Part shown: positions 22,071 to 32,751 of the stretch, piece after piece
Layout of the letters: the number at the start of each line of letters is the position of its first letter
Position numbering within the stretch: the stretch's first letter is position 1
Source: Paratinospora sagittata
Taxonomy: Eukaryota > Streptophyta > Magnoliopsida > Ranunculales > Menispermaceae
DNA: 64,000 nt
Assembly: GCA_035771175.1 (NCBI GenBank)
Contig: CM069603.1
Span: 26,264,286-26,328,285 of the forward strand
Reading direction: 5' to 3'
Notes under the pieces: model-generated
Told to the model about the DNA's origin: nothing
Databases searched by the model: none
What the model saw: only the letters and a program-made list of their open reading frames with translations
Made by a program: the position numbers and the translations under genes

Positions 22071-22089
22071 ATCCCTGGCAACGACACCA
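22071..22089 (-). promoter_or_regulatory. Primer-binding site after LTR2, mutated
   Basis: The + strand reads ATCCCTGGCAACGACACCA. It differs from the intact copy at 25,967 at three CpG-related positions (C to T or G to A), typical methylation decay. Confidence 0.8.
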
Positions 22090-22095
22090 AAAACT

Positions 22096-23606
22096 TGATG
22101 GTGTAAATTCAGATTCGCAAGTGTATGAATAATCAAGTTATAATAAATCCGAGGTGAGTCGGGTTATCGTATCCACAGGGATTGTTTACCTCAACAATTA
22201 CCGTTTTCACTAATTTCTAACTTTATCTAGCGATTACATTATAGAGATTCAAATATTTAAATAACAAATAATTCTAATCAAAAGAATACCTAGGGAGAAA
22301 TATTAATATGTGAAGAATATCTAGAGAATCAACTTCACCTAACTTTCAATTATGTAACCGAGACATGTTGATTATCAAATCAATTTCCTAGTCTATATGT
22401 CAAAATCCTCACGTCTCTAATTCCCTCTCTCGAGTGTCGAATTAGAACGTAACATTAAAAGCAGGGTTCGATCTCTCGATAAAACCCTAATTCCTACAAC
22501 CCATTAAACTTCGTGATTTTCCAACAACTTTATGAAACTTTGTAAACGTCTCGATTCTACAACATTTACATGTCATAATCCCCTATTTCGAACCTAGAAA
22601 ACCCTCTCTCGAGTGCCGCCTTCCAAGTCTTAGATCATTCGATTTGTGATCAAGAAATCGAAAGCATTAAGCATGTGAAATCAAGAATAAGCTATAGAAA
22701 TTTCGTTGATAATAAACTAAATCTAAAATTAAAGAATAAAATTCATGTTAGGATCCATCTCCTCTCTAGAAAATAAACTTAGTTCATAGCTTGAATGAAA
22801 ACAACAAAGATATGGAGAAAAACTTAATAATAAACATGAATATCCAACTAGAAATCATAAGACTTGAATCTTCTTCCTTGTTTCCAAGTCCGAATATCCG
22901 CATTCCTCGCCTCCTAGCCGTCTTGTTCTCTTCTCCCGCGTGTTCTCCCCCTTAAAATCCCTAAGGAATGATGTATTTATGTGCCCAAGCCAATAGCAAG
23001 TCGTCCAAGAGAAGTCCAAGTCGAATTAGGAAAGTTCGCAACAAAATTAGAAAGTTTCTAATTTTGAATCGCACATCTACTTTCTTCCTCGCCGTTTTTC
23101 TTCTTGTTCTCCACTCCAAATCCACCTACTAATCCTTCCTTATTATAGTATTTCAAGTAAGGAATCCATACAAACAAACCACGTCCAATTAGGAGTTGAA
23201 TTGAGAAAGTCATGATCGAAACAAAAAAGTTCATAGTTGCCTTTTGCGGAGCCTCAGAACGTATTTTTGGCGTTTTTCTTGTGAACTTTGCCAATTTTTA
23301 GCCCCTTTTTGGCATGTATTCTTCATGCTTCTCATTTGCAACTTCTTGTATATGTTTTTATCATCCAAAACCATGACTAACACATCTAAACACATACAAA
23401 ACAAATCAAATCAAATCAATAACACACTAAATTATCAAATGGATCAAATCATATACTAATAAACCAAATTAATGCCTAAAAACCAATTTATTCCAACACT
23501 ATCAAATGCATCAAAATTAATAGAAACACATGAAACTAATGCATAAAAAATATCCTAAAACACACCTAAAACATGCTCTATAACCTATCTAAATATGCAA
23601 CTACCA
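22096..23606 (-). repeat. B LTR2 (central LTR shared by both internal regions)
   Basis: 1511 bp. It starts TGATGGTGTAAATTC on the + strand and ends CAACTACCA. The purine tract TTTGGGGGTATT adjoins it on the minus strand. It acts as 3' LTR for I2 and 5' LTR for I1. Only GCGGAGCCTCAGAACG remains of the GC-rich patch. Confidence 0.9.
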
Positions 23607-25244
23607 AATACCCCCAAACAAAGGACTTTGATCGTCCCGAGCAAAGAGAAAACAAAACTAAAATTCAAGTAACTCAATCATCAATCTACCACCCTATTCT
23701 CAGACAAAGTAAAATTTGATTCAAAATTTACATGCATACCATCATCATGGCCTCTAAGATCACATTGAAAAATAATAACTCATCGGAAAGTTTCAAGAGT
23801 GTTAGAGTCTAGATTTTCAATCCAACCCTTCACCTAACCTCATCTTCAATTCTCAAGCACACCATCACATAGTCAATCACATAAAATCATTCATGAAATT
23901 AATAGATAAGTGCAAGCAAGTATAAAGTATAGGTGATCTCAAATATATATAGTGAATCCCATAGGCAAATCTTTCATACCACTCTCCACTAATGTAGATC
24001 ACATGCCATTTAGGATCAATAGGTCTTTCCTAGGTTGTAATGTATGGTCAAGGTTCAAAGGTAGGGAAAAATCGGAACAATTTAGGCTCAAAACACCCTA
24101 ACCCTTTGATTCTTTGCAAACATCCACAACATTACATTTAGAACCAAACCAAACCTTCAATAACAACACATATACCTACAAATATTCAACTTTTTCATTC
24201 AATCCCCATTCTTTTGTTTGCATTTTTTTTTTCATAGAATACTACACCCCCAAACTTATTTCTTTTCATATCACGTAGGCATAGAATTCTTCTCTTTTTT
24301 TTCTTTTTTTTGGAATATAGCAAACTTTGCAAATTCCCAATATACTTTTCTTCATCACCTTCTTTTCATTCTTTTTCTCATTCCCCCTTTTCAACTTTCC
24401 AAAAAGATAACACTCCAACATAATCAAAGTGTATAAGATGCATAGGTACAAAAATAAGGAATTTAAACATATCCGGGTCAAGTTAATTAATGCATAGGTA
24501 ACAAAGGAAAGATCATAAAGATCAAAATGGGTGACTAAGGATATAATAAAAAAAAAGGTTGGCCATATGGCTCAAACTTATCCAAACATAGCCTAAATCA
24601 TTTTTCTCATGGCATGTTCTCTATGATTTTGCCTCAAGTGATAATCTAACTTGTTCTAGGATTTCTAGAGATCTAATATATATAACTTTACTTGCACACA
24701 TCCAATCCAAACAAGTCATGATTCCACCAAATCAACCACACTAGACATGTAGAGAATTTCAAACAAAACCAAGTTCAAAGTTGAATCAAGCACACAGACT
24801 TATAAATTACTCTCTACATTATCCTAGAGTCATGTTCATATACATGTTCTCTTATCATTGGCCATTCAGAAAAATAAAATAAAATTAGAATCAAATCATA
24901 ATTTTTAAGATCATAGGACATCCTAACCTAAAACTACCACATCTTTACCATGACAAGTAAAAAAACCAAAACTCTCCTCCTAAACTTAAAACAAGCATTG
25001 TCCTCAATGCTTCACAATAACACCATAGCATAACATGGATGGAAATAAAATAGTCAAGGGTAAGAAAACCCCCTATAACCCAAAAGGGTTGAAGTCACAT
25101 CAGCTCTCCATCCTCTCCATGTAGCTCGCAAGAGAACCCCCAAACTTGATCTAGAAGCTGGGAATTAGATAACAAAAGACAAGTCATTGGTAAAGGTAGA
25201 TACTTAACAACTAAAGAAACATAATAAATGAACTAAAAACATAT
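23607..25244 (-). other. B internal region I2, 3' non-coding part
   Basis: Nearly identical to 19,060-20,718, with the same hairpin (about 25,258-25,272), the CATTG-AGGA-CAATG stem-loop (about 25,000) and purine-rich motifs. No genes. The frames at 24,218-24,481 are counterparts of the T-rich frames in I1. Confidence 0.75.
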
Positions 25245-25857
25245 TTAAAAACAGATGAGTTGCCTCCCAACAAGCGCTTGGTTGAGAATCGTCAGCTCGA
25301 CTTCCTCTGCTCGCTTAAACCGAGTATGTTTCCTTATTATTTCGAGCATCCTCCCATCTTCCTCATGATTCAGCATTGATTGCATCACCGGACTGGTGCA
25401 CTTCTCCAATAAAAATGCTAAAAAATGCTCCTCAAGTAGAAGCACAAAATCCGATGTAGCAACACTCCCTTGTAACGGAGGAATGTCATCGATGTACTCC
25501 GTTGGTGCTTTCCATGCATTTTGGCATTGATAACCAAGCACCTCGAAATAGCTTTGAATCTTGGTATCAACCCCCTCAACTTTCTCTTAAAGTAGGTGAA
25601 TGGTATTGATAGAGTAAAGGATCACCCATCCAATTATGTGCCCAATTGTTACCATAATGAACTTGCTCCGTACATGAACTCATTCCTAAATAGCCCATGC
25701 TTGCAATTCCCATTCTCTCTACAGTAGATTGAGATCTTGCCTCAATAAGCTTGAAAACTTGCTGCTGGAGGTTAGATATTGATGCCGACAACTCTTGAAT
25801 AGGATCAACTGGCCTGAAACTATATTGAAAAGTTGAGTGATTAAAATTGTACGCCAT
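25245..25857 (-). pseudogene. Orphan protein of element B (I2 copy), internally deleted
   Basis: The same MAYNFNHSTFQYSF start is at 25,857. The frame breaks at about 25,600, and the C-terminal block VLGYQCQNAWKAPTEY...DGRMLEIIRKHTRFKR follows at 25,541-25,245. About 620 bp present in I1 are missing, removing the middle of the protein (both SLED repeats and the poly-proline and RYEALKKEE parts). The residual halves differ from I1 by only a few residues, so the deletion is younger than the separation of the copies. Confidence 0.75.
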
Positions 25858-25966
25858 TTAGAAGAAAAAAAATCAAAAAAGTTAGAGAAAAAAATAAAAA
25901 ATAATAAAATACTAGATTAAAATCAAAATCAATTACTAACAATATTGATGAAACTAAAGTGAAACA

Positions 25967-25985
25967 ATCCCCGGCAACGGCGCCA
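25967..25985 (-). promoter_or_regulatory. Primer-binding site of element B (tRNA-Asp type), intact
   Basis: On the + strand ATCCCCGGCAACGGCGCCA equals the 3' end of plant tRNA-Asp(GTC) including CCA, as I remember it. It lies 6 bp from the end of LTR3, on the minus strand. This primer type is typical of the Tat/Ogre side of gypsy elements. Confidence 0.85.
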
Positions 25986-25991
25986 AAAACT

Positions 25992-27509
25992 TGATGGTGT
26001 AAATTCAGATTCGCAAGTGTATGAATAATCAAGTTATAATAAATCCGAGGTGAGTCGGGTTATAGTATCCACAGGGATTGTTTACCTCAATAATTATCGT
26101 TTTCACTAATTTCTAACTTTATCTAGAGATTACATTATAGAGATTCAAATATTTAAATAACAAATAATTCTAATCAAAAGAATAACTACGGAGAAATATT
26201 AATATATGCATAATATCTAGAGAATCAACTTCACCTAACTTTCAATTATGTAACCTAGACATGTTGATTATCAAATCAATTTCCTAGTCTATATGTCAAA
26301 ATCCTCATGTCTCTAATTCCCTCTCTCGAGTGTCGAATTAGAACATATCATTAAAAGCAGGGTTCGATCTCTCGATAAAATCCTAATTCCTAACAACCCA
26401 TTAAACTCCGTGATTTTCCTACAACTTCATGAAACTTTGTAAACCTCTCGATTCTACAACAGTTTCATGTCATAATCCCCTATTCCGAACCTAGAAAACC
26501 CTCTCTTGAGTGCCGCCTTCCAAGTCTTAGATCATTCAATTTGTGATGAAGAAACCGAAACCATTAAGCATATGAAATCATGAATAAACTATAGAAATTT
26601 CATTGATAATAAACTAAATCTAAAATTAAAGCATAATATTCAAGTTAGGATCCATCTCCTCTCTAGAAAATAAACTTAGTTCATAGCTTGAATGAAAACA
26701 ACACAAGATATGGAGAAAAACTTAATAATAAACATTAATATCCAACTAGAAATCATGAAACTTGAATCTTCTTCCTTGTTTCCAAGTCTGAATCTTCGCA
26801 TTCCTCGCATCCTAGCCGTCTTGTTCTCTTCTCCCGTGTGTTCTCCCTTTTAAAATCCCTAAGGAATGATGTATTTATGTTCCCAAGCCCATAGAAAGTC
26901 GTCCAAGAGAAGTCCAAGTCGAATTAGGAAAGTTCGCAACAAAATTAGAAAGTTTCTAGTTCTGAATAGCACATATGCCTTGTTCTTTGCCATTTTTCTT
27001 CTTGTTCCCCACTCCAACTCCACCTCAAAACCCTTCCATCTTATACTATTTCAAGTAATGAATCCATAGAAACAAACCACGTCCAATTCGGAGTTGAATT
27101 AAGAAAGTCATGGTCGAAACAAAAAAGTTCGCAGTTGCCTTTTTTGGAGCGGCGCGGCACTAAAATTGAGCGTCGCGGCGCTCAGAACGTATTTTTGGCA
27201 TTTTTCTTCTGGACTTAGTCCTTTTTGACATGTATTCTTCATGCTTCTCCTTTGGAACTTCTTGTATATGTTTTCATCATCCAAAACCATGACTAACACA
27301 TCTAAACACCTACAAAACAAATAAAATCAAATCAATAACACACTAAATTATGAAATGGATCAAATCGTATACTAATAAACCAAATTAATGCATAAAAACC
27401 AATTTATTCCTAAACTATCAAATGCATCAAAACTAACATAAACACATGAAACTAATGCATAAAATATCCTAAAACATGCTCTATAACCTATCTAAATATG
27501 CAACTATCA
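25992..27509 (-). repeat. B LTR3 (5' LTR) retaining the GC-rich patch
   Basis: 1518 bp. Ends CAACTATCA against the ATTTC duplication. It keeps a GC-rich near-palindrome, GAGCGTCGCGGCGCTC, at about 27,168-27,183, absent from LTR1 and LTR2. On the minus strand a TATA-like ATAAATACATC follows (about 26,868-26,880). No genes. Confidence 0.9.
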
Positions 27510-27514
27510 ATTTC

Positions 27515-27722
27515 TATTTGCTTTTGTTTAATTTGCATTTTATCCATTAATTCACTCCACTTTTATCACCTAAGTAAGACCATGAATCATTATAGTTTTG
27601 GGCATTTTTAACTGTAAAATTAACCTTCCTTGTGGATACGATAACCTACTCACCATGGGTATTATAACTTGATATTCATACACTTGCATATTTAAATTTT
27701 CACTACTAAGTTTTTGGTGTCG
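27515..27722 (+). repeat. Element A 5' LTR, last part, plus truncated primer site
   Basis: 27,515-27,708 continues the LTR interrupted at 17,571 and ends CACTACTA. 27,709-27,722 reads AGTTTTTGGTGTCG, the first half of a tRNA-Asp-type primer site (compare AGTTTTTGGCGCCG in B). It breaks off where an inverted LTR copy begins. Confidence 0.85.
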
Positions 27723-28905
27723 TTTAAATTCGCAAGCGTACGAATGTCAAGTTATAATAACCATGGTGAGTGGGTTATCGTATCCACAAGGAATGTTAAT
27801 TTTACAGTTAAAAGTGCCCAAAACTATAATGATTAATGGTCTTATCTAGGTGATAAAAGTGGAGTGAATTAATGGATAAAATGCAAATTAAACAAAAGCA
27901 AATAGAAATAAATAAGATAAAGTGATAAATTTGAGGGATATCAATGAATATGGATTTGGATTTCTAGAGGGTGATCTCACCATGTTTGCTCTTATGATTT
28001 CAATGGATTGTATTATTGAGTTGGTTCTTTGTTTTATAACTCAAGAATCAAATTAGATCCAATTCCCTCTCCCAAGTGATAAATTGAATATATATTCTCA
28101 ATATACTAATTCCGCTCTCCCGAGTTTGAAAATCAATTCATGAGAATTTCCTTATGATCTATGATTCTTTTTAACAACTTCAAAGGGATTCATGGGTTTC
28201 CCAACTCGACATGGATTTCCAAGGTTATGTTTTCCCCAATCTAACTCAAAATCCCCCCTCCCGAGTGATAGATTCTATGTCTATTATCATTCAAAAGGTG
28301 ATCAGCAATTTGAAAGCATTAAGATTTGGAAAACATAAATAAACCAAGAGAAACAATCAATCAACACTAAAATACTTCAACTCATAAGATCCAACATGGT
28401 TTAATCAAACCTCTAAATTAAAAGTTTAACTCGTGTTCATATTCAAAGATACAAGATAGGGATTGAAGGAAGAAAACATGGAAACAAACTAAGATTAGAA
28501 GATAAATGAAGAAACCCCCTTTGTCAATGGTGGACTCTCCTTCTTCTCCCTTTCTCGAACCTGCAACTCTTCTTCTTCTTCAATCCTTTACTTGCCTCTC
28601 TTTCAAAACCCTAAATATCCATCCTTCATACGCCCCCTAAGTCGTCCAATATCTATTAGAAAACTTGCTAAATCGGGAAGAGTTGCTAAAAAAAACAACT
28701 AGAATCACTGGTGCCGCAGTGCCCTGATTGTGATTTTCATCGTCACGAGTGGCGCTGCGTTAGGGATTCCTGGGCACCACGGTGCGCAGAACACTATGTG
28801 TTTTAGTAAAATGGCGTCGTGGCACCCAGATCCTCGTTTGTGTGCTCAGTTGTGGACTTAACCATTTTTTCTGCTTCGCTTCGACTTCCTTATTGTAGAG
28901 TTAAC
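27723..28905 (-). repeat. Inverted partial copy of the element A LTR
   Basis: This is the reverse complement of the A LTR, from about 13 bp inside the LTR end to the block AACCAATTTTCTTCC (compare 31,560-32,732). With the preceding LTR part it forms an inverted repeat with a spacer of about 30 bp. The GC-rich patch is visible at 28,705-28,840 (GTGGCGCTGCG, GCACCACGGTGC). No genes. Confidence 0.85.
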
Positions 28906-28945
28906 CAATGATGAAGAGGGTGTTAAGGGGATAATTTTCTATGCC

Positions 28946-29586
28946 AGGACATGACACCACCACCACCATCACCAAGACAGTTAACTATTCTTGAAGAAAT
29001 GCAAAGATATGAGGCTTTGAAAAGAAAAGAAATGAATACTCAACCATACATGACACCACCACCACAATAATTGAGTATTCTAGAAGAAATGCAACGTTAT
29101 GAAGCCTTGAAGAAAGAAGAAATGAATAGTCAACAGGTGGATGTGCTTGAGTGTGATGATCAAGAGGTGCCTATGGATGCCCAATCAAGTGAAACTATGT
29201 TGCCATATGTTGAAGAGGTACCTACCAAGGTGGAAGCGTGCGTGGACATCAAGGAATATGCTTTTGACTTTGCGAATCCGTTTTCTCAAGGGCTACAAGT
29301 TGAAGTTGTAGTGGTTAATGATAAAAGCCATCTAGAGGTGCTTAAAGGTCAATACCTAAACATTTGGAGAGCACCAACTGAATATTTTGATGACATTGCT
29401 CCACATGTTGGGAGTGATGCTTCATCAAACTTTGTGTTTCCACCGGCAGATCAGTCATATCAATTTTTGTGGGAGGAGTGCACAAGTTCGATGATTCCGT
29501 CATCAAATCTGAAAAATGAGAAAGATGGGAGGATGCTCGAAATCATAAGGAAACATACCCAGTTCAAACAAGAAGAGAAAGTCTAG
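28946..29586 (+). pseudogene. Orphan protein of element A
   Basis: An in-frame start at 28,949 reads MTPPPPSPRQLTILEEMQRY, then repeats the same block: MTPPPQ, a stop (TAA near 29,068), and LSILEEMQRYEALKKEEMN. The frame then runs to 29,586. The middle contains VDVLECDDQEVPMDAQSSE and CVDIKEYAFDFANPF. The C-terminal block IWRAPTEYFDDIAP, FLWEECTSSMI and DGRMLEIIRKHTQFK matches element B's frame. The N-terminal half of B's protein (MAYNFNH to SLED repeats) is absent, lost at the inverted-LTR junction. No recognisable catalytic or zinc-binding motif. Function unknown; conservation between A and B suggests it was once selected. Confidence 0.65.
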
Positions 29587-31194
29587 CTAAGGACTATAAA
29601 GAAGCGGTTGTTGGGAGGCAACCCAACCGGTTTTTTGTTTTCATGTTTTGTTTTACTTTTAGTAATTGCAGTTTAGATTTTAAGTTTTTACTTTCCACTA
29701 ATGACATTCATTTGTGTCCCTTCTCAGGTTTCAATTCAAGTTTGGGGGTCCTCATAGATGCCAACAACAAGAGCCATTGTGGAGCGCTACACATGGAATA
29801 GGGGAGTCTCGTTACTTTTCCTTTTATCTTGTTTTTATATGTCGATGTTTTTACATTGAGGACAATGCATACGTTAAGTTTGGGGGAGAGTTTGACTTCT
29901 TGGTGTCTTTAGTGGAAATTTTTGAAAATTTTTGTTTTTGCATGAGTCTAGATCATGAATAAATCCATATTTCCTTATGAACTTTGATTTGATTTGATTT
30001 TGTATGGATGATCTATGATAGGATTAGCACTCATTTCTGAACATGACCTTTGGAAAATTAGAAAGTACTCTTAAGTCTGTGTGCTTGATTTGCTTTGCCA
30101 TGTTTATTAGACATTTTTGTTGACTTTTGAGTATGAATCACGATCATGAGTACCACTTACTTTTTAAATTGAGATTTTTGCAAGTTAAGCATCTTTAGGT
30201 CTCACTTTTCAAATGGAACTCTAGAACTTGCTTGATCTTTTCTCAAGGCGAAATCCTAGGAATCACACCATGTGAGATATGATGTAGGCCATCTTTGGAC
30301 AGTTTGAGACATAAAACCCACCTAGCTATGTACTACCCCTAGTTACCCTAATTTGAGCTTTGTATACTATTCTTTGTCACCTAAATGATTAGCCAAGGCC
30401 TTTGATTGAAATTTCCCTATTTTTCCACCCTTGCACCCTTTTTGAAGTAAATGAATTATAATGAGTTGGGTTGTTTTTTATAAAAGTTTATGTATAAATG
30501 TGCTACGGTGGAATGAGAATGTATGTGAAGGTGATGAGAAAAAGTTCAAAAGGTGTAAAAAGAAGAAAAAGAAAGATGAAGAAAAAAAATAATGAAAAGA
30601 AAAACTATAGTCTTTATCAATGAGTGAATTAAATAAGTTTGGGGGTATGTAAAGGCTGATGTGATGATTCATTCTATAAGGCATGAGTTGTTTAAAGGTG
30701 CTATGTATAAATGATGTTTTTGGGTGTATTGAGCTGCATTTTATCCATGTTATCAAACCCTTAACCTTTGCCTTACGTTACAAACTAATAAAGTCTTATT
30801 GATCTTAATTGGTGTGAGTCCTACATTAGTGGAGAGAACTGTGAAAAGCAAGCATATGAAGTTCATGTTTTTTTTGGTTGAGATTATATTCTTATCTTGC
30901 TTGCATTGGTCTGTATAATTTATGAGTGGTCATGTGAATGATTTTTTGTGCTTGTTTGTCAATGAGGATAGAAGAGAATGCATTGCTTTGCAAATTGAAA
31001 TTCTAGACAACAAATTTAAACTTTCGAAGTTTTCCTTGAGTCGTGTTGTGTGGAATGGATGCTTTCTTTGAGATCATGAGAACCCATTTTTACAAGTCAA
31101 ATTTTTGTTCATTTTGGAATATGTGAAGAGCCTATTTGTTTACATTCATTTTTCTCTTTGCTCGGAACGATCAAAGTCTAAGTTTGGGAGAATT
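29587..31194 (+). other. Element A 3' non-coding region with conserved RNA motifs and polypurine tracts
   Basis: Right after the stop is CGGTTGTTGGGAGGCAACCC followed by AACCG. It can fold as CGGTTG/CAACCG or as GTTGGG/CCCAAC, two exclusive stems. CATTG-AGGA-CAATG at about 29,857-29,870 is a second stem-loop also present in B. AAGTTTGGGGG occurs at about 29,740, 29,877 and 30,638, and AGTTTGGGAGAATT directly precedes the 3' LTR. The frames at 29,714-29,962 and 30,478-30,756 are not conserved and not called. Confidence 0.7.
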
Positions 31195-32746
31195 TGATAA
31201 GTTGAGTTTTAATAGTTAGTTTGCATCTTAATTTGATAGATTTTTGTGTTCATTCGATTAGTTTTTAGGTGTTTTTGCTTGATTAATATACTTAGTTGTT
31301 TTAGATGCATTTAGGCTTTATCTTAGGTATTGATAGGTTTTTATCATGAATAAATGACTTATTCATACATGTTAATATCATAGAAGTCATATGTTTTGAG
31401 TATATTTCATTGTAGTTTATTCTTTGATCAATTTCTTAGAATTTACACTTATTTTTTATTTGTTTTGTAGGTAAATAAGGAGTCCAAAGTGGGTTGAATC
31501 ATGGGTAAATTGATGTTCAAAAGAAGTTATAAACCTGTGCAAAGCATGTGCAAAAAGTGGAAGAAAATTGGTTAAGTCCACAATAAGGAAGTCGAAGCGG
31601 AGCAGAAAAATGGCTAAGTCCACAACTGAGCACACAAACGAGGCTCTGGGCACTGCAGCGCCCATCGCGGCGCCCAGGAACCCTTATCGCAATGCCACGG
31701 CGCCACTCACAGCTCTGAAAATTACAATCGGGGAGTCACGGCACCAGTGATTCTAGTTGTTTTTTTTAGCAACTCTTCTCGATTTAGCAAGTTTTCTAAT
31801 AGATATTGGACGACTTAGGGGGTGTATGAGATATGGATATTTAGGGTTCTAAAAGAGAGGCAAGTGAAGGATTGAAGAAGAAGAAGAAGAGTTGCAGGTT
31901 CGAGAAGAGGAGAAGAAGGAGAGTCCACCATTGACAAAGGGGTTTTTTTCATTTATCTTCTAATCTTAGTTTGTTTCCTGTTTTCTTCCTTCAATCTCTA
32001 TCTTGTATCTTTGAATATGAACATGAGTTAAACTTTTAATCTAGTGGTTTGATTAAACCATGTTGGATCTTTTGAGTTGAAGTATTTTAGTGTTGATTGA
32101 TTGTTTCTTTTGGTTTATTTATGTTTTCCAAATCCTAATGCTTTCAAATTGTTGATCACCTTTTGAATGATAATAGACTTAGAATCTATCACTCGGGATG
32201 GGGGATTTTGAGTTAGATTGGGGAAAACAAAACCTTGGAAATCCATGTCGAGTTGGGAAACCCATGGATCCCTTTGAAGTTGTTAAAAAGAATCATAGAT
32301 CATAAGGAAATTCTCACGTATTGATTTACAAACTCAGGAGAGTGGAATTAGTATATTGAGAATATATATTCAATTTATCACTTGGGAGAGGGAATTGGAT
32401 CTAATTTGATTCTTGACTTATAAAACAAAGAACGACCTCAATAATACAATCCTTTAAAATCATAAGAGTAAACATGGTGAGATCACCCTCTAGAAATCCA
32501 AATCCATATTCATTGATTTCTCTCAAATTTACCACTTTATCTTATTTATTTCTATTTGCTTTTGTTTAATTTTCATTTTATCCATTAATTCACTCCACTT
32601 TTATCACCTAGATAAGACCATTAATCATTATAGTTTTGGGCATTTTTAATTGTAAAATTAACCTTCCTTGTGGATACGATAACACACTCACCATGGGTAT
32701 TATAACTTGATATTCGTACACTTGCGAATTTAAATATACACTATCA
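31195..32746 (+). repeat. Element A 3' LTR
   Basis: 1552 bp, TGATAAGTTGAG...CACTATCA. GC-rich patch at 31,650-31,720 with GGGCACTGCAGCGCCC and GCGGCGCC-like pieces. A weak TATA-like GGATATTTAGGG lies near 31,840. No genes; the 60-residue frame at 31,568 overlaps the GC patch. Confidence 0.92.
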
Positions 32747-32751
32747 TGGCG

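Larger units (their letters stand above)
17572..27509 (-). mobile_element. Composite element B: LTR-internal-LTR-internal-LTR
   Basis: Flanked by ATTTC on both sides (17,567-17,571 and 27,510-27,514), so it entered as one insertion into A's 5' LTR. Minus-strand order: LTR3, internal I2, LTR2, internal I1, LTR1. Each LTR starts TGATAG/TGGTAG and ends CACCATCA or CACCATCG. The Asp-tRNA primer site follows LTR3 intact and follows LTR2 mutated. Polypurine tracts precede LTR2 and LTR1. No polymerase genes are present. The three-LTR tandem form is expected from unequal recombination between LTRs of two copies. Confidence 0.93.
16287..32746 (+). mobile_element. Non-autonomous LTR retrotransposon A (interrupted by B)
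   Basis: Flanked by TGGCG (16,282-16,286 and 32,747-32,751). LTRs start TGATAAGTTGAG and end CACTATCA or CACTACTA. The internal region has one reading frame of unknown function, no reverse transcriptase or integrase, several AAGTTTGGGGG motifs and a polypurine tract before the 3' LTR. It resembles the large non-autonomous derivatives (LARD/TR-GAG type) of the Tat/Athila branch of gypsy elements by its primer-site start TTTTTGGTGTCG and its 3' motifs. The 5' side is rearranged: an inverted LTR piece follows the truncated primer site at 27,723. Confidence 0.88.

Noticed and set aside
25967..25985. Sequence identical to a tRNA-Asp 3' end
   Set aside because: Only 19 bp beside an LTR; it is a primer-binding site, not a tRNA gene.
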